From Symsagittifera roscoffensis (taxonomy: Eukaryota > Xenacoelomorpha > Acoela > Convolutidae): a stretch of 64,000 bases of DNA. The first letter of the stretch is position 1. Each line of letters begins with the position of its first letter. The notes beneath the pieces were generated by a model that saw only the letters and a list, made by a program, of their open reading frames with translations, was not told the DNA's origin and did no database searches. This document shows positions 11,824 through 23,486 of the stretch, piece after piece. The stretch covers positions 16,803,613 through 16,867,612 of the forward strand of contig NC_087071.1 of NCBI RefSeq assembly GCF_963678635.1, written 5' to 3'. The translations under genes were made by a program, and so were the position numbers.

Positions 11824-13891
11824 AAAAAACATGCTGAACGGAAAAACTGAAGTTGTTTCCAAAACAAACACACCAAACTCTTTTATTGTAGCTGGTATAG
11901 AATTATGAAACTTCGTGGTAGTTTTTCTTGAGCAAACTTGTTAAAATATATATTTTTTGCAAAATGGTTGAGGTTTTGAATGAGGATTCTGTTGGAAAGT
12001 TGCAAGTTTTTTAAATACTATCATGAATTGAAATAGCAGATAATTTCTCTGAACCGTTTCTGTTGTTGTTTTTAGCTGCGATGTGTTTTGGTTTTACTGC
12101 TTGTCAAAACTACAATTCAGTTTTATAATTGTTTAATCTCACTTATCTAAATACAATTTAGTTGTCTTGTTGATTTTTGCCATTTTCCATCAGCTGTTTT
12201 CTTGAAACAAGTTTCTGAAAAGTTAAGATAAAAAATAGTAATCCGTAGAAAGCAAATCTTGGAATTTGATTCTATCTTTTCTGCTCTTCGCGGAGAGCCG
12301 CTGCTGTCGCTCACTTCGAGGGTGTCTTACAATTTAATGACATACAATTTAACACCGTACATTTTAACACTTAGTCATTTCACTACAAAACAATTTAAAT
12401 CGACAACAATATAACTCCTATTTTCCAGTTTAACACAGTACATTTTAACACCTAGTCATTTCACTATTAAAATTAATGATGTATGAATTCCTGGTCTTAA
12501 CTCTTATCACACCAAAGTTAATCCTGCAATTAGCAAACGCACCATAATGAAAAGACGTTTCCTTGCAGACTCCTGGAAACGTAACAAAACTCAAGAACAT
12601 GACTCGTGCCTTAGCAATTTAACCCCAGGACAATCGACCTAATTTTCGGGATAATAGGTTGGGACTACGGGCTGGCAAACACTTTAGCTTTGCGTTTATG
12701 TGCCTACAATTCAAAAAATTGCTGACAAAGCGATCAGGTCATAAGTTTAAGTTCGAGAATGATTCCAAAAAATAATGATTTGAAGGCTTTTGGCATTGAT
12801 TAAACCTTTTTTAAACTTCTATACCGGCTGAAAATGTCTAGAAAATTAGGCCATATTAGTCAAAGGACATCTAATTATTTGCGGGCTTTTGAAGTTCAAT
12901 GATTTATTGCTTGTTTTTGGTTCATTTTGGAATGATTCATTGAAAATATTGGCAAGGCCATTTCATTTTGGATTGAAACGTTTCATTGAAATCATTTGCA
13001 AGGTTATTTCTCTTCAAAACTTATGCAAATTAAGTAGCGCGAATTTGTCTGGCTTTAAATGGCAAAAATTTCTCTCGTTTAACTCTTTGATGGTTACCGA
13101 AATCCCCTTTGAAGTAAGCTTTCTTTTCATTTTGGATTAAAACGGTGTTAAGTCATAGAAATTGTTGTAAATGTAGCCATGTTAAATTGCTAAGGCAACA
13201 AAAAGTAGGGAGTGAAATTGTAGGGGGTTAAGTTGTTCAGAGTTAAAAAGGGGGGAATCCAGTTCGAGAACCCAATGCAATTTAAATTCATTTCTTTTTC
13301 GGAGTGGAGGAAGTTGCTTTGCCCTCAGGCATCGAGCACGAGTCATGGTATGTATCGAAACACCAACAATTTGACTGGGAGTTGAAGACTTGATTGCACT
13401 GACCATTATGTTAGGACCATTTATTACACCGAAGACTTTAGTCAAGGTGTTATGGTATCGTGTAACGGGTTTTTTTTTTTAATGTTGTCTGTTGTCAAGT
13501 GTCGACAAATAACGTCCAAAGTTATCAATTATCATGCGGGCTGGACTATATCGCGCTATGTCACGTGATTGCGTATGTTTGTTTCTTTATTTGTTCATCT
13601 TTATTTATTTAATTATCTGTTCTTCTATTTATTTAATTATGTTTAGTTTGCTTATATTTATTTATAATTTATGTATGTACATATTTATTTTTGTTTATTT
13701 TTATCACGTGTTTTGTTTATTTATTTAATTATTCTTTCTTTCATTTAGTTTTGCTTTTATTATTTCTGCGTGTGTATTTATTTAATTTATTTATTTTCAT
13801 TTATTTATATTATGGGTCTGTTTGTTTGGTTATTTGTTCATATATTTTTTTTTCATGTCTATTTAATTATTTGTACATTTCACTTTTGCTT

Positions 13892-13922
<31 letters not shown>

Positions 13923-14192
13923 TGTATTTATTTATTTATTTATGTATTGATTTATTTTTTTATTGCTTATTTATTTATCAGGTGTGTTTTGTTTATTTGT
14001 TGATATTTATTTCTATATCAGTTGGCAGTTATACCAAAGTCAGTGGAACGTCGTCTGTACAGCATTTATGGCAAAACTTTGAAAATCCCAATTTGGTGCG
14101 TGCAGTATTCTTCTTACACATATATATCCTTTATTGAGGTGGGAATAGATATTTATGTTTAGCCCATTGTTTAGATCACTGATTTTTCAAAT
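11824..14192. other. Intergenic AT-rich DNA between the two host genes
   Basis: It begins with the likely 3' UTR of the GTPase gene and then runs through AT-rich DNA with no convincing gene. A direct repeat of about 40 bp occurs at about 12347-12392 and 12430-12472 (shared phrase TAGTCATTTCACTA). Open frames at 12889-13140 (+) and 13445-13182 (-) resemble nothing known. Confidence 0.4.
13570..13990. repeat. T-rich / (TTTA)n microsatellite tract
   Basis: A long run of TTTATTTA, TTTGTTTA and similar tetranucleotides, purest at about 13888-13960. It gives spurious hydrophobic open frames rich in Leu, Phe, Ile and Tyr that mimic membrane proteins. Simple sequence expansion is the straightforward reading. 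Confidence 0.85.
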
Positions 14193-15271
14193 ATGGATGC
14201 ACTTGTCGACAGGGAAGTTGCTTTTGACTGCGTAATTATAAGCAGAAAAGTAGAGCATCTCCCTAATCACGAGTTGAATGAATTGCAAGTTGCCACCAAG
14301 ACTGGTGAAAGGGTGACTGTCAATGTCTGGGACCCTATACATGACATCCACACGCCGTCAACCATTGTCACAGTAGACGGTCGCGTGAAACTGTTCAACG
14401 AAGAACCTGTCGTTAACGTGAGTTCTTGCTAAATCAACTTTTTATATATTTTGCATATGTTTTCTGATATTCAATTCAGGCTCTTTCGATTGTCCCAACA
14501 ATGGACTCCAATGGCGAATTCGAAAAGGTGAAAGAAACACTTGCCGATGATGCGGTCTCTTGTGTTACCGAAGTTGTCCAAGTTGTGTCGTGGGGCATTC
14601 AACAATCGAACCACGACACCTGCTCCTCGTGCAACATCAAAAATGTTGAAGTCATTGAACTTAGCAAGGTGTGTAATTCAGACAATGCTTTTGTATTGCA
14701 TTGAAAACTATTGTATCGTTGTTGAATAAAAACTGAAATCATTTTAGGTTGCAGGGAAAAGTTCTGAAGTGCAAGAATCCGGCATGTGGACTTGTCAGTC
14801 GGGCACCAACGCCAAAAGATGTTGCACACGTTGTTATTAGTGACAAACGCCGGTTTCTGATAGATTTAAATCTTTTTCCCGCTCCATGCACAAACGAAGT
14901 AAGCCTGTCTGAGTTCTTTCTCGAGAACCCGTCCATTACGCTCGAGTTCACCCAAGGCGTTGTATCACGTTTACACACCGCCTATTAGTAGTACGCTTAA
15001 GACTGCTTTACACTTTCTGGATGTCTAGTTGTAGACAAATTTTTGTTAGGTCTCTCAAATGTACTCAAATCGTTCAAATGTACCTTGTTATATTTTTGAT
15101 TGACTAGCAGTAGATGAGTTCTTTGTGATAATTTTCTTTGAATCTTTTTTGAAATTTACCATTACTGCATTTTATTCATTCTCTTAGAGGGTCACAGTTG
15201 ACAATGCAGGTCACGTCGAAGAGTACGAGCATTTTGGACTACGTGTTTTAAGAATTTACAATCTGTTTTAA
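14193..15271 (+). CDS. Small zinc-ribbon protein, possibly OB-fold, spliced gene
   Basis: ATG at 14193. Exons 14193-14417, 14480-14668 and 14755-14988 (TAG) join in phase 0 and give 215 residues. A donor inside exon 3 (after 14898) can join an exon at 15188-15271 (TAA), replacing the last 29 residues with 27 others. That end lies 10 bp before an AATAAA at 15281, so it is a credible main form. The first 75 residues are beta-rich (FDCVIISR, VTVNVWDP, STIVTVDGRVKLF), suggestive of a nucleic-acid-binding OB fold. Residues about 120-150 carry paired cysteines, CSSC and CKNPAC, across the exon 2/3 junction, a zinc-ribbon pattern also found in RPA1-like proteins. No confident family match. A short domesticated transposon protein is possible. 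Confidence 0.6.
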
Positions 15272-15280
15272 TGTACGACC

Positions 15281-15286
15281 AATAAA
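15281..15286 (+). terminator. Polyadenylation signal of the zinc-ribbon gene
   Basis: AATAAA lies ten bases after the stop of the alternative last exon and just before the satellite block starts. Confidence 0.5.
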
Positions 15287-15399
15287 TTTTACACCTTAAT
15301 TCTTAAAAAAAAACATTTTCAATTCTTCCCTTGCCATTCTGAACAGGTGGTTACAAAGTTTTAGCTAGTCACTGTATGATTTTCTGCCAGCAGCTCAAC

Positions 15400-16735
15400 T
15401 GGTCTGTGTATACTTGTATTAGGTACACAGTTTTTTTTCAACTGCTGTGTATACTTGTATTAGGTACACTGTAGTTTCAATCAATTGATCTGTGTATACT
15501 TGTATTAGGTACACAGTTATTCTATTTCAACTTTTGTGTATACGTGTATTAGGTACACTGTAGTTTCAATCAACTGGTCTGTGTATACTTGTATTAGGTA
15601 CAGTTTTTTTTCAACTGCTGTGTATACTTGTATTAGGTACACTGTAGTTTCAATCAACTGATCTGTGTATACTTGTATTAGGTACACAGTTATTCTATTT
15701 CAACTTTTGTGTATACTTGTATTAGGTACACTGTAGTTTCAATCAACTGGTCTGTGTATACTTGTATTAGGTACAGTTTTTTTTCAACTGCTGTGTATAC
15801 TTGTATTAGGTACACTGTAGTTTCAATCAACTGATCTGTGTATACTTGTATTAGGTACACAATTATTCTATTTCAACTTTTGTGTATACTTGTCTTAGGT
15901 ACACTGTAGTTTCAATCAACTGGTCTGTGTATACTTGTATTAGGTACACAGTTTTTTTTCAACTGCTGTGTATACTTGTATTAGGTACACTGTAGTTTCA
16001 ATCAATTGATCTGTGTATACTTGTATTAGGTACACAGTTATTCTATTTCAACTTTTGTGTATACTTGTATTAGGTACACTGTAGTTTCAATCAACTGGTC
16101 TGTGTATACTTGTATTAGGTACAGTTTTTTTTCAACTGCTGTGTATACTTGTATTAGGTACACTGTAGTTTCAATCAACTGATCTGTGTATACTTGTATT
16201 AGGTACACAGTTATTCTATTTCAACTTTTGTGTATACTTGTTTTAGGTACACTGTAGTTTCAATCAACTGGTCTGTGTATACTTGTATTAGGTACAGTTT
16301 TTTTTCAACTGCTGTGTATACTTGTATTAGGTACACTGTAGTTTCAATCAACTGATCTGTGTATACTTGTATTAGGTACACAATTTTTCTATTTCAACTG
16401 CTGTGTATACTTGTATTAGGTACACTGTAGTTTCAATCAACTGGTCTGTGTATACTTGTATTAGGTACACAGTTTTTTTTCAACTGCTGTGTATACTTGT
16501 ATTAGGTACACTGTAGTTTCAATCAACTGGTCTGTGTATACTTGTATTAGGTACACAGTTTTTCATTTCAACTGCTGTGTATACTTGTATTAGGTACACT
16601 GTAGTTTCAATCAACTGATCGTGTATACTTGTATTAGGTACACAGTTTCTTTAGTTTAACTGATCTGTGTACACTTGTAATAGGTACACTGTAGTTTCAA
16701 TTAACTGGTCTGTGTATACTTGTATTAGGTGTAAA
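15400..16735. repeat. 43-bp satellite in four-monomer higher-order repeats
   Basis: About 30 copies of a 42-45 bp monomer share the core TGTGTATACTTGTATTAGG. Four linker types alternate in fixed order: a T-run type, a GTAGTTTCAATCAACTGATC type, a TTATTCTATTTCAAC type and a GTAGTTTCAATCAACTGGTC type. Monomers that begin the four-unit cycle start near 15404, 15580, 15753, 15926, 16101, 16274 and 16447, a period of 173-176 bp. The order decays after about 16530. Each core has TGTGTA and TACACA arms that could pair. Confidence 0.92.
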
Positions 16736-16799
16736 ACAGGAGGCGTTTTGCTACACATACAAACACAATCTTTTGTATTTTAATATAGCTATAGAAATT

Positions 16800-17640
16800 G
16801 ATCTACAATGCGTAAGTACGACATTTAGTTCTACGATTGTTATTTCAGGTCTTTTGTCAATATTTCAGGCTCTTTGTCAATATAGCAAAATTTTGGTGTA
16901 TATATGTCTTAGTAAGATTTTTAGTTCTACAACGTTTATTCAGGCTCTTTGTCGATATAGCAAAATATTGGTGTATACATGTGTTAGTACGATTTTAGCT
17001 CTAGAATTGTTATTTCAGGCTCTTCGTCAATATAGCAATATTTTAGCGTTTACATGTGTTAGTACCATTTTTAGTTCTCGAACTGTTATTTTATGATCTA
17101 TGTCAATATATCAAAATTTTAGTGTATACATGTGTTATTACGATTTTTAGTTCTCGAACTGTTATTTCATGATCTTTGACAATATATCAAAATTTTATTG
17201 TATACATGTGTTAGTACCATTTTTAGTTCTCGAACTGTTATTCCATGATCTTTGTCAATATAGCAAAATTTTGGTGTATACATGTGTTAGTACGATTTTT
17301 AGCTCTAGAACTGTTATTCCATGATCTTTGTCAATATAGCAAAAATTTGACTTATACATGTGTTAGTACGATTTTTAGCTCTCGAACTGTTATTTCATGA
17401 ATTTCATGATTTTTGCCAATATAGCAAAATTTTGGTGTATACATGTGTTCGTACGATTTTTAGCTCACGAACTGTTATTTCAGGCTCTTTGTCAATATAG
17501 TAAAATTTTGGTGTATACATGTGTTAGTACGATTTTTAGTTCTAGAACCGTTATTTCAGGCTCTTTCTCGATATAGCAAAATTTTGGTGTATACATGTAT
17601 TAGTACAATTTTTTGTTCTAGAAATGTTATTCTTCAATTA
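16800..17640. repeat. 76-bp satellite with a related core
   Basis: About eleven diverged copies of a 75-77 bp unit contain GTTATTTCAGGCTCTTTGTC, then AATATAGCAAAATTTTGG, then GTGTATACATGTGTTAGTAC. Units start at about 16934, 17009, 17084, 17161, 17237, 17313, 17389, 17474, 17550 and 17626. One unit is 85 bp because of a duplication of TTTCATGA. The GTGTATAC...TTAG.TAC core resembles that of the neighbouring 43-bp satellite. Confidence 0.88.
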
Positions 17641-20600
17641 TTAGTTGTTCAAGTTGTTTGGTTTTTGCTTCAGTTTCTATGCCTTCGGTGTATTGCGCGT
17701 AGCGCCTATGTTTATGAAAGAAAAGAATCGTTATACCAATTTGTCTAATGATTTCAGTATACCAGATGATTTGGACACTCGAATGTGATAGTGAAATTAG
17801 CAGTTCCAATAGGCCGTTTAGGTAGTGATTTTCAGTTTAATTCAAACAAACTATCTGCTTCACATTTTGATTCTCTCATGGAAAGAAAATATCTGCTTCG
17901 ATTCAAATTTTTTTTCAGTTTGGGTTTGGTTTATCAACAAAAAACGTTTAAATCTGATCAAAAAATAGAGATTTGTGCAGTAAAGCATGGAAAACCTAGC
18001 ACTTTCAAAATTTATCTAAATCTCAATTCAATTCTCTCTTTAAATCTCTCTAAATTTCTCTAAATCTCAATTCAATTTTTAAAAAGGACAAACAAATAAG
18101 ATTTTCGAAGAAAACGATTTGCAGCGAAAACTATTTAACAAGTTTACAAAAATTTACAGAAATTTAAACTTGCGGATGATCGCTAACTATTGTATGTTTT
18201 TTATTATTTCTTTCCTCAGCTCAAAATCAATTTTTTTAAAAAAATTAGTGAAGCTTTATCTGCGTTGTGTGATAAAAATATCTGTCATAAAACTATAATT
18301 TAGGCATATTCGACAATCATAGCAATATAGGCAAACCGGACAACAGTTTTTGGAGAAAAATGCATCGTTAAACAAACAAAATGTTTAAAAAAAATTTTCA
18401 ATTTAGCAGAAATTTTTTGAATTGTTGAAGTTTTTAATTACCAAAATGGTAGTAAACATCTCCAAAAACTAATTTTCCTACAGTAAAATTAAAGTTAAGC
18501 TCAATTGTGCGTATATTGTCAGCGGCGTAAATTAGTCTTACCAAGCCTGCTCGCTGACTTTGTCGTTTGAAATTAACGAAAAATCAAACGTTTCAAACTG
18601 TTTTTTTTTCTCGACACTAAAATTTTTTAAAGGAATTTTCAAATGTGGTTCGAATCCCGACTGAGAAGGTTTCAATATGGTACATGACTCAACCCAGTCT
18701 GATGAATATTTGTGGCACCTGATTTTGCGTGGAAGACGAAAAAAAATAAACAAACACACCCAAATACTAAGTTCCTCCCCATTTTCATTGGTCGGAACAA
18801 AAATGTGTATCGATACAAGAGTATTCAATGAATATGCGAAAAAAAAATTTCAACGTAGAAAGTAAAGTTTGCAACAAAGTGCACTAATGATCGAAACTAA
18901 ACGCAGAAATAGACTTTCTTTTGCCTTAGATGCTTGATTTGGAGAGGACCACTTTTGACAAATTTTTCGTTGATTTTGACTAATTTTTTTTTCATTGTGA
19001 GCAAAAGATCTCAATTTCCTTACATGAAGGTATCGATACATGGTTTAACTACTTACCAATTTTATAGGGTCTGAAAATGTGAGTTTTTTTACTATCTCTG
19101 GTAAATTTATTAGGAATAAAGACTGTCTCGATCAAGCGGAATAAATAAATCTTCAACAAAGCTATGAAATTGTTCATTGGGAGCATTTTTCTGACCCTCA
19201 AACGTGTCCAAATATTTCCGCCATTGCGGTTGATCTACCTATTAATACGGTCAATCTATCAGTTTGAGTGAAACTCGAAGTGAAATTTCATCCGAAACTG
19301 TCCTTGAAAGCATAACGAGAACAAAATTTAATTTGGAATATTGTCCACTGGTGTAATCTAATCACAAAAGAAAATGGTACAATCTCACCATTGCCAAACT
19401 ATAGATCTCAGCAATATACAGAAGTGAACTTTAAGATTTTTAAAAAGTTTTTTCAATCAATTTTAAACGACTCGAAAAGTTAACAATAAATATTTTTCGT
19501 TTGTTTTTTCAATTTATGTTATAATGCAAATTATCAGTTGAAAACTGATTTTTGTCAAGGCGCGCATTTCCATCAAAAGAGCTTACGACTAATCAAGCTA
19601 TTTTTTATCAGACTGCAACTATGTAAAAGATGCTGTAAAGTTTTCGGTAAGCTGTTAATGGTTTATATAATAAAAAAAAACTTTGGCACAATGAAATTTT
19701 AACAATAAACGTTTGTTTTTTCAATTTCATCGTACCATAATGTTTTCAAAAAGAAAATTGATAGGTAACAAGAATTTTAACCGCATCATCTTTAACATAC
19801 TCGTAGTCTGAGGGAAAAAAATAGACTAATCTTGAATATCTCTGCCTAAAAAAGCGCGCATTGACAAATCAAGATTGCAACTAAAATGATCCGCTTTATT
19901 ATAATTTGAAAAAAAAAACAACAAACGGGTTGTATTAAAATACTGAAGTGCTTGAACATAATAACCTACATATCGCTAGTTTAGCATATCCATTATTTGG
20001 GTTTAATTTATTTGGTAACTCATCCTATACCAAGATTTCAGTTAAGTTTTTTCTCCCCAAATTCATTTAGTGGACCATTTTAGCATTCACTAATTCATCC
20101 AAGTCACGAACTGATTGGGACAAGTTCAAAGATAATTCAAGAATTCTTTTTAACTTTGGCCATTTCGAATTAATTAACAAAAGCTATTATAAAAAAGTAT
20201 TCTTCAGTAAAATTTGGCGAACAGATAGTAGCTCAGTCAGAAGCGCAAGCATTGAAAGGTTTTCTTTTCAAGATACTATTCTCGTCAGAACAGTGGAAGA
20301 ATGGGACTTTTGAAGCTATTTCCTCACTCTCGCAAGAGACGAATTTTCTTTAGTTACAAAATTAACATATGCTCAACGGTTGAATTAGTTCACTTGGGTT
20401 GCAATTCGTCACTAGGTACCATAGGGGGGCGAAGGTAATTGGTAACGTTTTACCACCCAATTATCACACAATGAACGAAATACTTTCTCGAGTTACTCGT
20501 TAAAAATTAAAGTTTATTTTTAAATTGGTGGCCTCTAAGTGCGGTTATAAATGAAAAGGTAGCAAAAATTATTATGATTTTTTAATTATTCGACGATGTT

Positions 20601-20660
20601 TTGTCTTCTCGTCTAATAGTTATGGCCAAGTTATAACTTTCTTGCCTATTTGCTAGAAAT
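17641..20660. other. AT-rich DNA without recognisable genes
   Basis: No splice-supported or conserved coding sequence was seen. A B-box-like GGTTCGAATCCC at about 18643-18654 hints at another decayed tRNA-derived repeat. Short open frames on both strands (for example 18538-18828 minus) match nothing known. Confidence 0.4.
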
Positions 20661-20778
20661 TTTTTTTTCAAGTTTTTCAGCAAAGGTTAATGAATACGTA
20701 TTTTGGTATGCTTATTACTTGCTTCACTGTGTTTGTATTGTACTTGTATCCGAGTTTTTTTCTGAGTTTTTTGATACA

Positions 20779-20945
20779 TTTCCAACTGTTTTTTGGGTAT
20801 GTTTATCCTTGCGATAAGCAAGGTTGCTGCATCCGAATTTTGTCTGAGTTTTTTTTTATACCTTTCCAACTGTCTCTTGGGTATGTTTATCCTTGCGATA
20901 AGCAAGGTTGTTGTATCCGAGTCCTATACTTTTTCTCGTGTTTCA
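20779..20945. repeat. 84-bp unit duplicated in tandem, with a perfect hairpin
   Basis: TTTCCAACTG starts at 20779 and again at 20863. Each unit contains CCTTGC-GATAA-GCAAGG (20807-20823 and 20891-20907), a 6-bp stem with a 5-nt loop. The same TTTCCAACTGTCTCTTGG phrase occurs after the MITE-like copy at about 1581, so this belongs to the dispersed repeat family. Confidence 0.55.
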
Positions 20946-22084
20946 GCCAGCTCCATAAATTTATTTTCAATCAAGCATCTGGCGCTGAGTTAACACACAT
21001 GCTTAAGTTGGGGTTTCAACTAAGACGGGATCTGATTTTTTTTCCAAACCCATTAATGAAAGTAATTGAGTTGAAAAAAATCTTGAAGAAGGCGTCTTGA
21101 AGTAAGCGGTTAAAAGCATGTGAAGCTCTGTTTAGGCGCTAGCTAGTCGTTTTAGAACGTAGCTTTATTGACAGTCGGTATTTACTTCCGCGCTAAGGTT
21201 ACAAGTAGCACTCGCGATTCAACCCTTGATCCTCTGTCGGGAACACGATAACTCTACTCAAGTTGATTGTTATTGTGCAAAAAACGAATAGCAATTTGAC
21301 TCTTGGTTAAACTTGTTTTCTCTCCCGTCTTTTTTCTTTGCGAAAACCGGTGTTCTGACTTTCGCGGTTTTTTCAGTTGTCGCGAAAAATAAAACTGTTA
21401 CGTTTCATGCACGCTCCAATCGAAGTTTTAAAAATGTTTAGTTCATGTGCCATTCGACCAGAATGCTGTATGAGAAGGATTCGAAAAAATGAATTTTATT
21501 TAGAGTAGTCTGACTGTGTGAAAGAGCAGTTTCGTTGATAAACGGTCTTATTCGACAAAAAGAACGAATTGGGTAGGGTCAATTTTAGTTGACATGCTTG
21601 TTTTTAAAACTTTGTTCAAAAAAAGACACGTGACGTTTTTAAAGTTCGCGAGAACTGAAGAACAGCGAAAATCAGAACCGTGGAAAGAACCGTAACTTTC
21701 GCTTGCAGAGAAATATTGCGTGGACATCAAGGGAAACCACTATCGAGAAAACAAGAAGCCTTCTAACTTGTAACGATTGTGCTGATACAATCATTACCGG
21801 AAAGGTTGAACCGATCGGGAAGGCCAAGAGTGAAGACAACAACCCTACCTGGTCGTGAATTAGACGTCCTTTCAAGAATATTGAAAAAATTGGAATGGTC
21901 TTGGGACACGCTCTTGAACTCTGGTTTTAATAATTTTCAGCTTCCGGAGATTTCCTGGATTTAAATTATAACATCTATTTTCAGTTTCAGGCTATGAGAA
22001 GCTAAGGAATAAGGAAAGGGTCGATCAAAATCCGATGCATAAGTTGGTTTTCTCTGCTGTACAAAAATTTTAACGGTCTTAACA
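20946..22084. other. Intergenic DNA, nothing recognised
   Basis: Moderately AT-rich, with no gene, tRNA or clear repeat boundary that can be supported. Confidence 0.4.
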
Positions 22085-22164
22085 CTAAAAATATAGGTTA
22101 TGTATAAAATGGCTAAAAGTTAAAAAACTGGTATGTCAGAATCAAAAAAATTCCTAAATCAAAA

Positions 22165-22570
22165 TTTTTTAACACCATTCTCAGCCCGATCTGCTTCCTG
22201 TTGTTTTTTGCAAGCAATGCGATACCATAAAACGAAAATTAAAGTCCATGTATAACACGGCTAAAACCTAAAAAACTGACATGTCAGAATCAAAAATTTT
22301 TCCAAATCGATATTTTATAACCATGAAAGAACAAAAAGATAAAAAATATCAGAAAATTACAAAAAAAAGTTATAATTGATTACGTAATTTATTGAGTAAT
22401 TACAGTGGTTTAATTTTGATTGGTCGAAAAGTTTAACGCATTTTTATAAATGTTTTTCATATTTCAGATCTTTGATCGTTTTGTAAATATTGTACAAAAT
22501 TTTAATCCTGATGATGCACAAAATGTCCGAAAACGTTGTTTGAATTAACTTTTCAAATTTCAAAATGAAT
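22165..22570 (+). repeat. Penelope-like UTR/pseudo-LTR, forward copy
   Basis: It starts around CACCATTCTCAGCCCGATC and runs through TCAGATCTTTGATCGTTTTG to the hammerhead-like core and GAATTAAC. The region 22085-22160 repeats its early part (ATGGCTAAAAGTTAAAAAAC) in tandem. It is the left arm of an inverted pair whose spacer is about 520 bp of unidentified DNA (22571-23087). Confidence 0.75.
22502..22548 (+). ncRNA. Candidate hammerhead ribozyme, Penelope-like type
   Basis: The core CTGATGA (22508-22514) is followed by a stem II of GCACA with TGTCC (one mismatch) and then GAAA (22529-22532). A very short stem III (AAC with GTT around a GTT loop) could form at 22532-22540, placing a scissile site after 22541. 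TTAATC upstream can pair with GAATTAA downstream as stem I with one bulge. Penelope-like elements are known to carry minimal hammerheads in this region. Activity is not shown. Confidence 0.5.
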
Positions 22571-23087
22571 TACATTGCTAATTACAGATAACTTCAAAAT
22601 TATTCCCCTCAATCTTTTCATTTGCTTGTGCCCTTCGACGATTTTGCAGTTGAAGTTGGTGCAGCAAAACGAACTATTTCTTACCCGAAAATTAACAGTA
22701 CGATTTGACGATTTTGATGAATAACGGTATTATTGGCAAAAAATAAAAAGAATGAAGTGGGAACCGTCAGTTTGCACTGATGTAACATTCGCCCGGAAGT
22801 ACATGAAGACTTAAAGTAAACCTATATCCTATAACGACTGGCCAGCGTCAAGATAGAGCTTGATGTGCTTTTCACTGTCTCTACCAAAGCCAGTTCAAGA
22901 TGGTCCTCATATCATCGGGTCAACGAGCTGTTACTGTTCACAGGCTATCAGCCGAGTCGCGCAAATTAACTTAGTTGCTTGCAAGATAGTGATCTTATGG
23001 CTGGGTCTCAGTGTCCCCAGACCTCGAGGTCACTCCTAAAAACGGGGTAGTAACATTATCATTGTTGAGTTACCATATTAATATTAC

Positions 23088-23482
23088 AAGAAATTTAAAA
23101 TGTCAATTCAAACATTTTCGCACATTTTGTGCATCATCATGATTGAAATTTTTAACAATATTTACAAAACGACCAAAGATCTGAAAATTGAGAAACATTT
23201 ATAAAAATGCGTTAAAATTTTCGACCACTCATAAATAAACAACTGTAATTACTTATTAAGTTACGTAATCAATTATAACATTTTTCTGTAACTTTCTGAT
23301 GTTTTTTAGCTTTTTGTTCTTTCTTGGTTATAAAATTTCGATTTGGGTTTATTTTTGATTCTGACAGGTCAGTTTTTTAATTTTTAGCCATGTTATATAT
23401 GGAATATAATTTTCGTGTTATGGTATTTCATTGCTTGCAAAAAACAACAGGAAGCAGATCAGGCTGAGAATGGTGTTAAAGT
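23088..23482 (-). repeat. Penelope-like UTR/pseudo-LTR, inverted copy
   Basis: Reverse complement of the 22165-22570 copy over nearly its whole length, ending with the complement of the CACCATTCTCAGCC phrase at about 23465-23482. Its hammerhead stem II is perfect (GCACA/TGTGC), but the core reads ATGATGA instead of CTGATGA (23134-23140, minus strand). The essential C is lost. Confidence 0.75.
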
Positions 23483-23486
23483 TTTT

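Noticed and set aside
13534-14137. Long hydrophobic ORFs rich in Leu, Phe, Ile and Tyr resembling multi-span membrane proteins
   Set aside because: They are translations of a TTTA/TTTG simple-repeat tract. Frames overlap and none has conserved structure.
15400-16735. Regular repeat with alternating linkers resembling a CRISPR array
   Set aside because: Linkers are themselves repeated in a four-type cycle, the DNA is eukaryotic, and no cas gene is present. It is a satellite.
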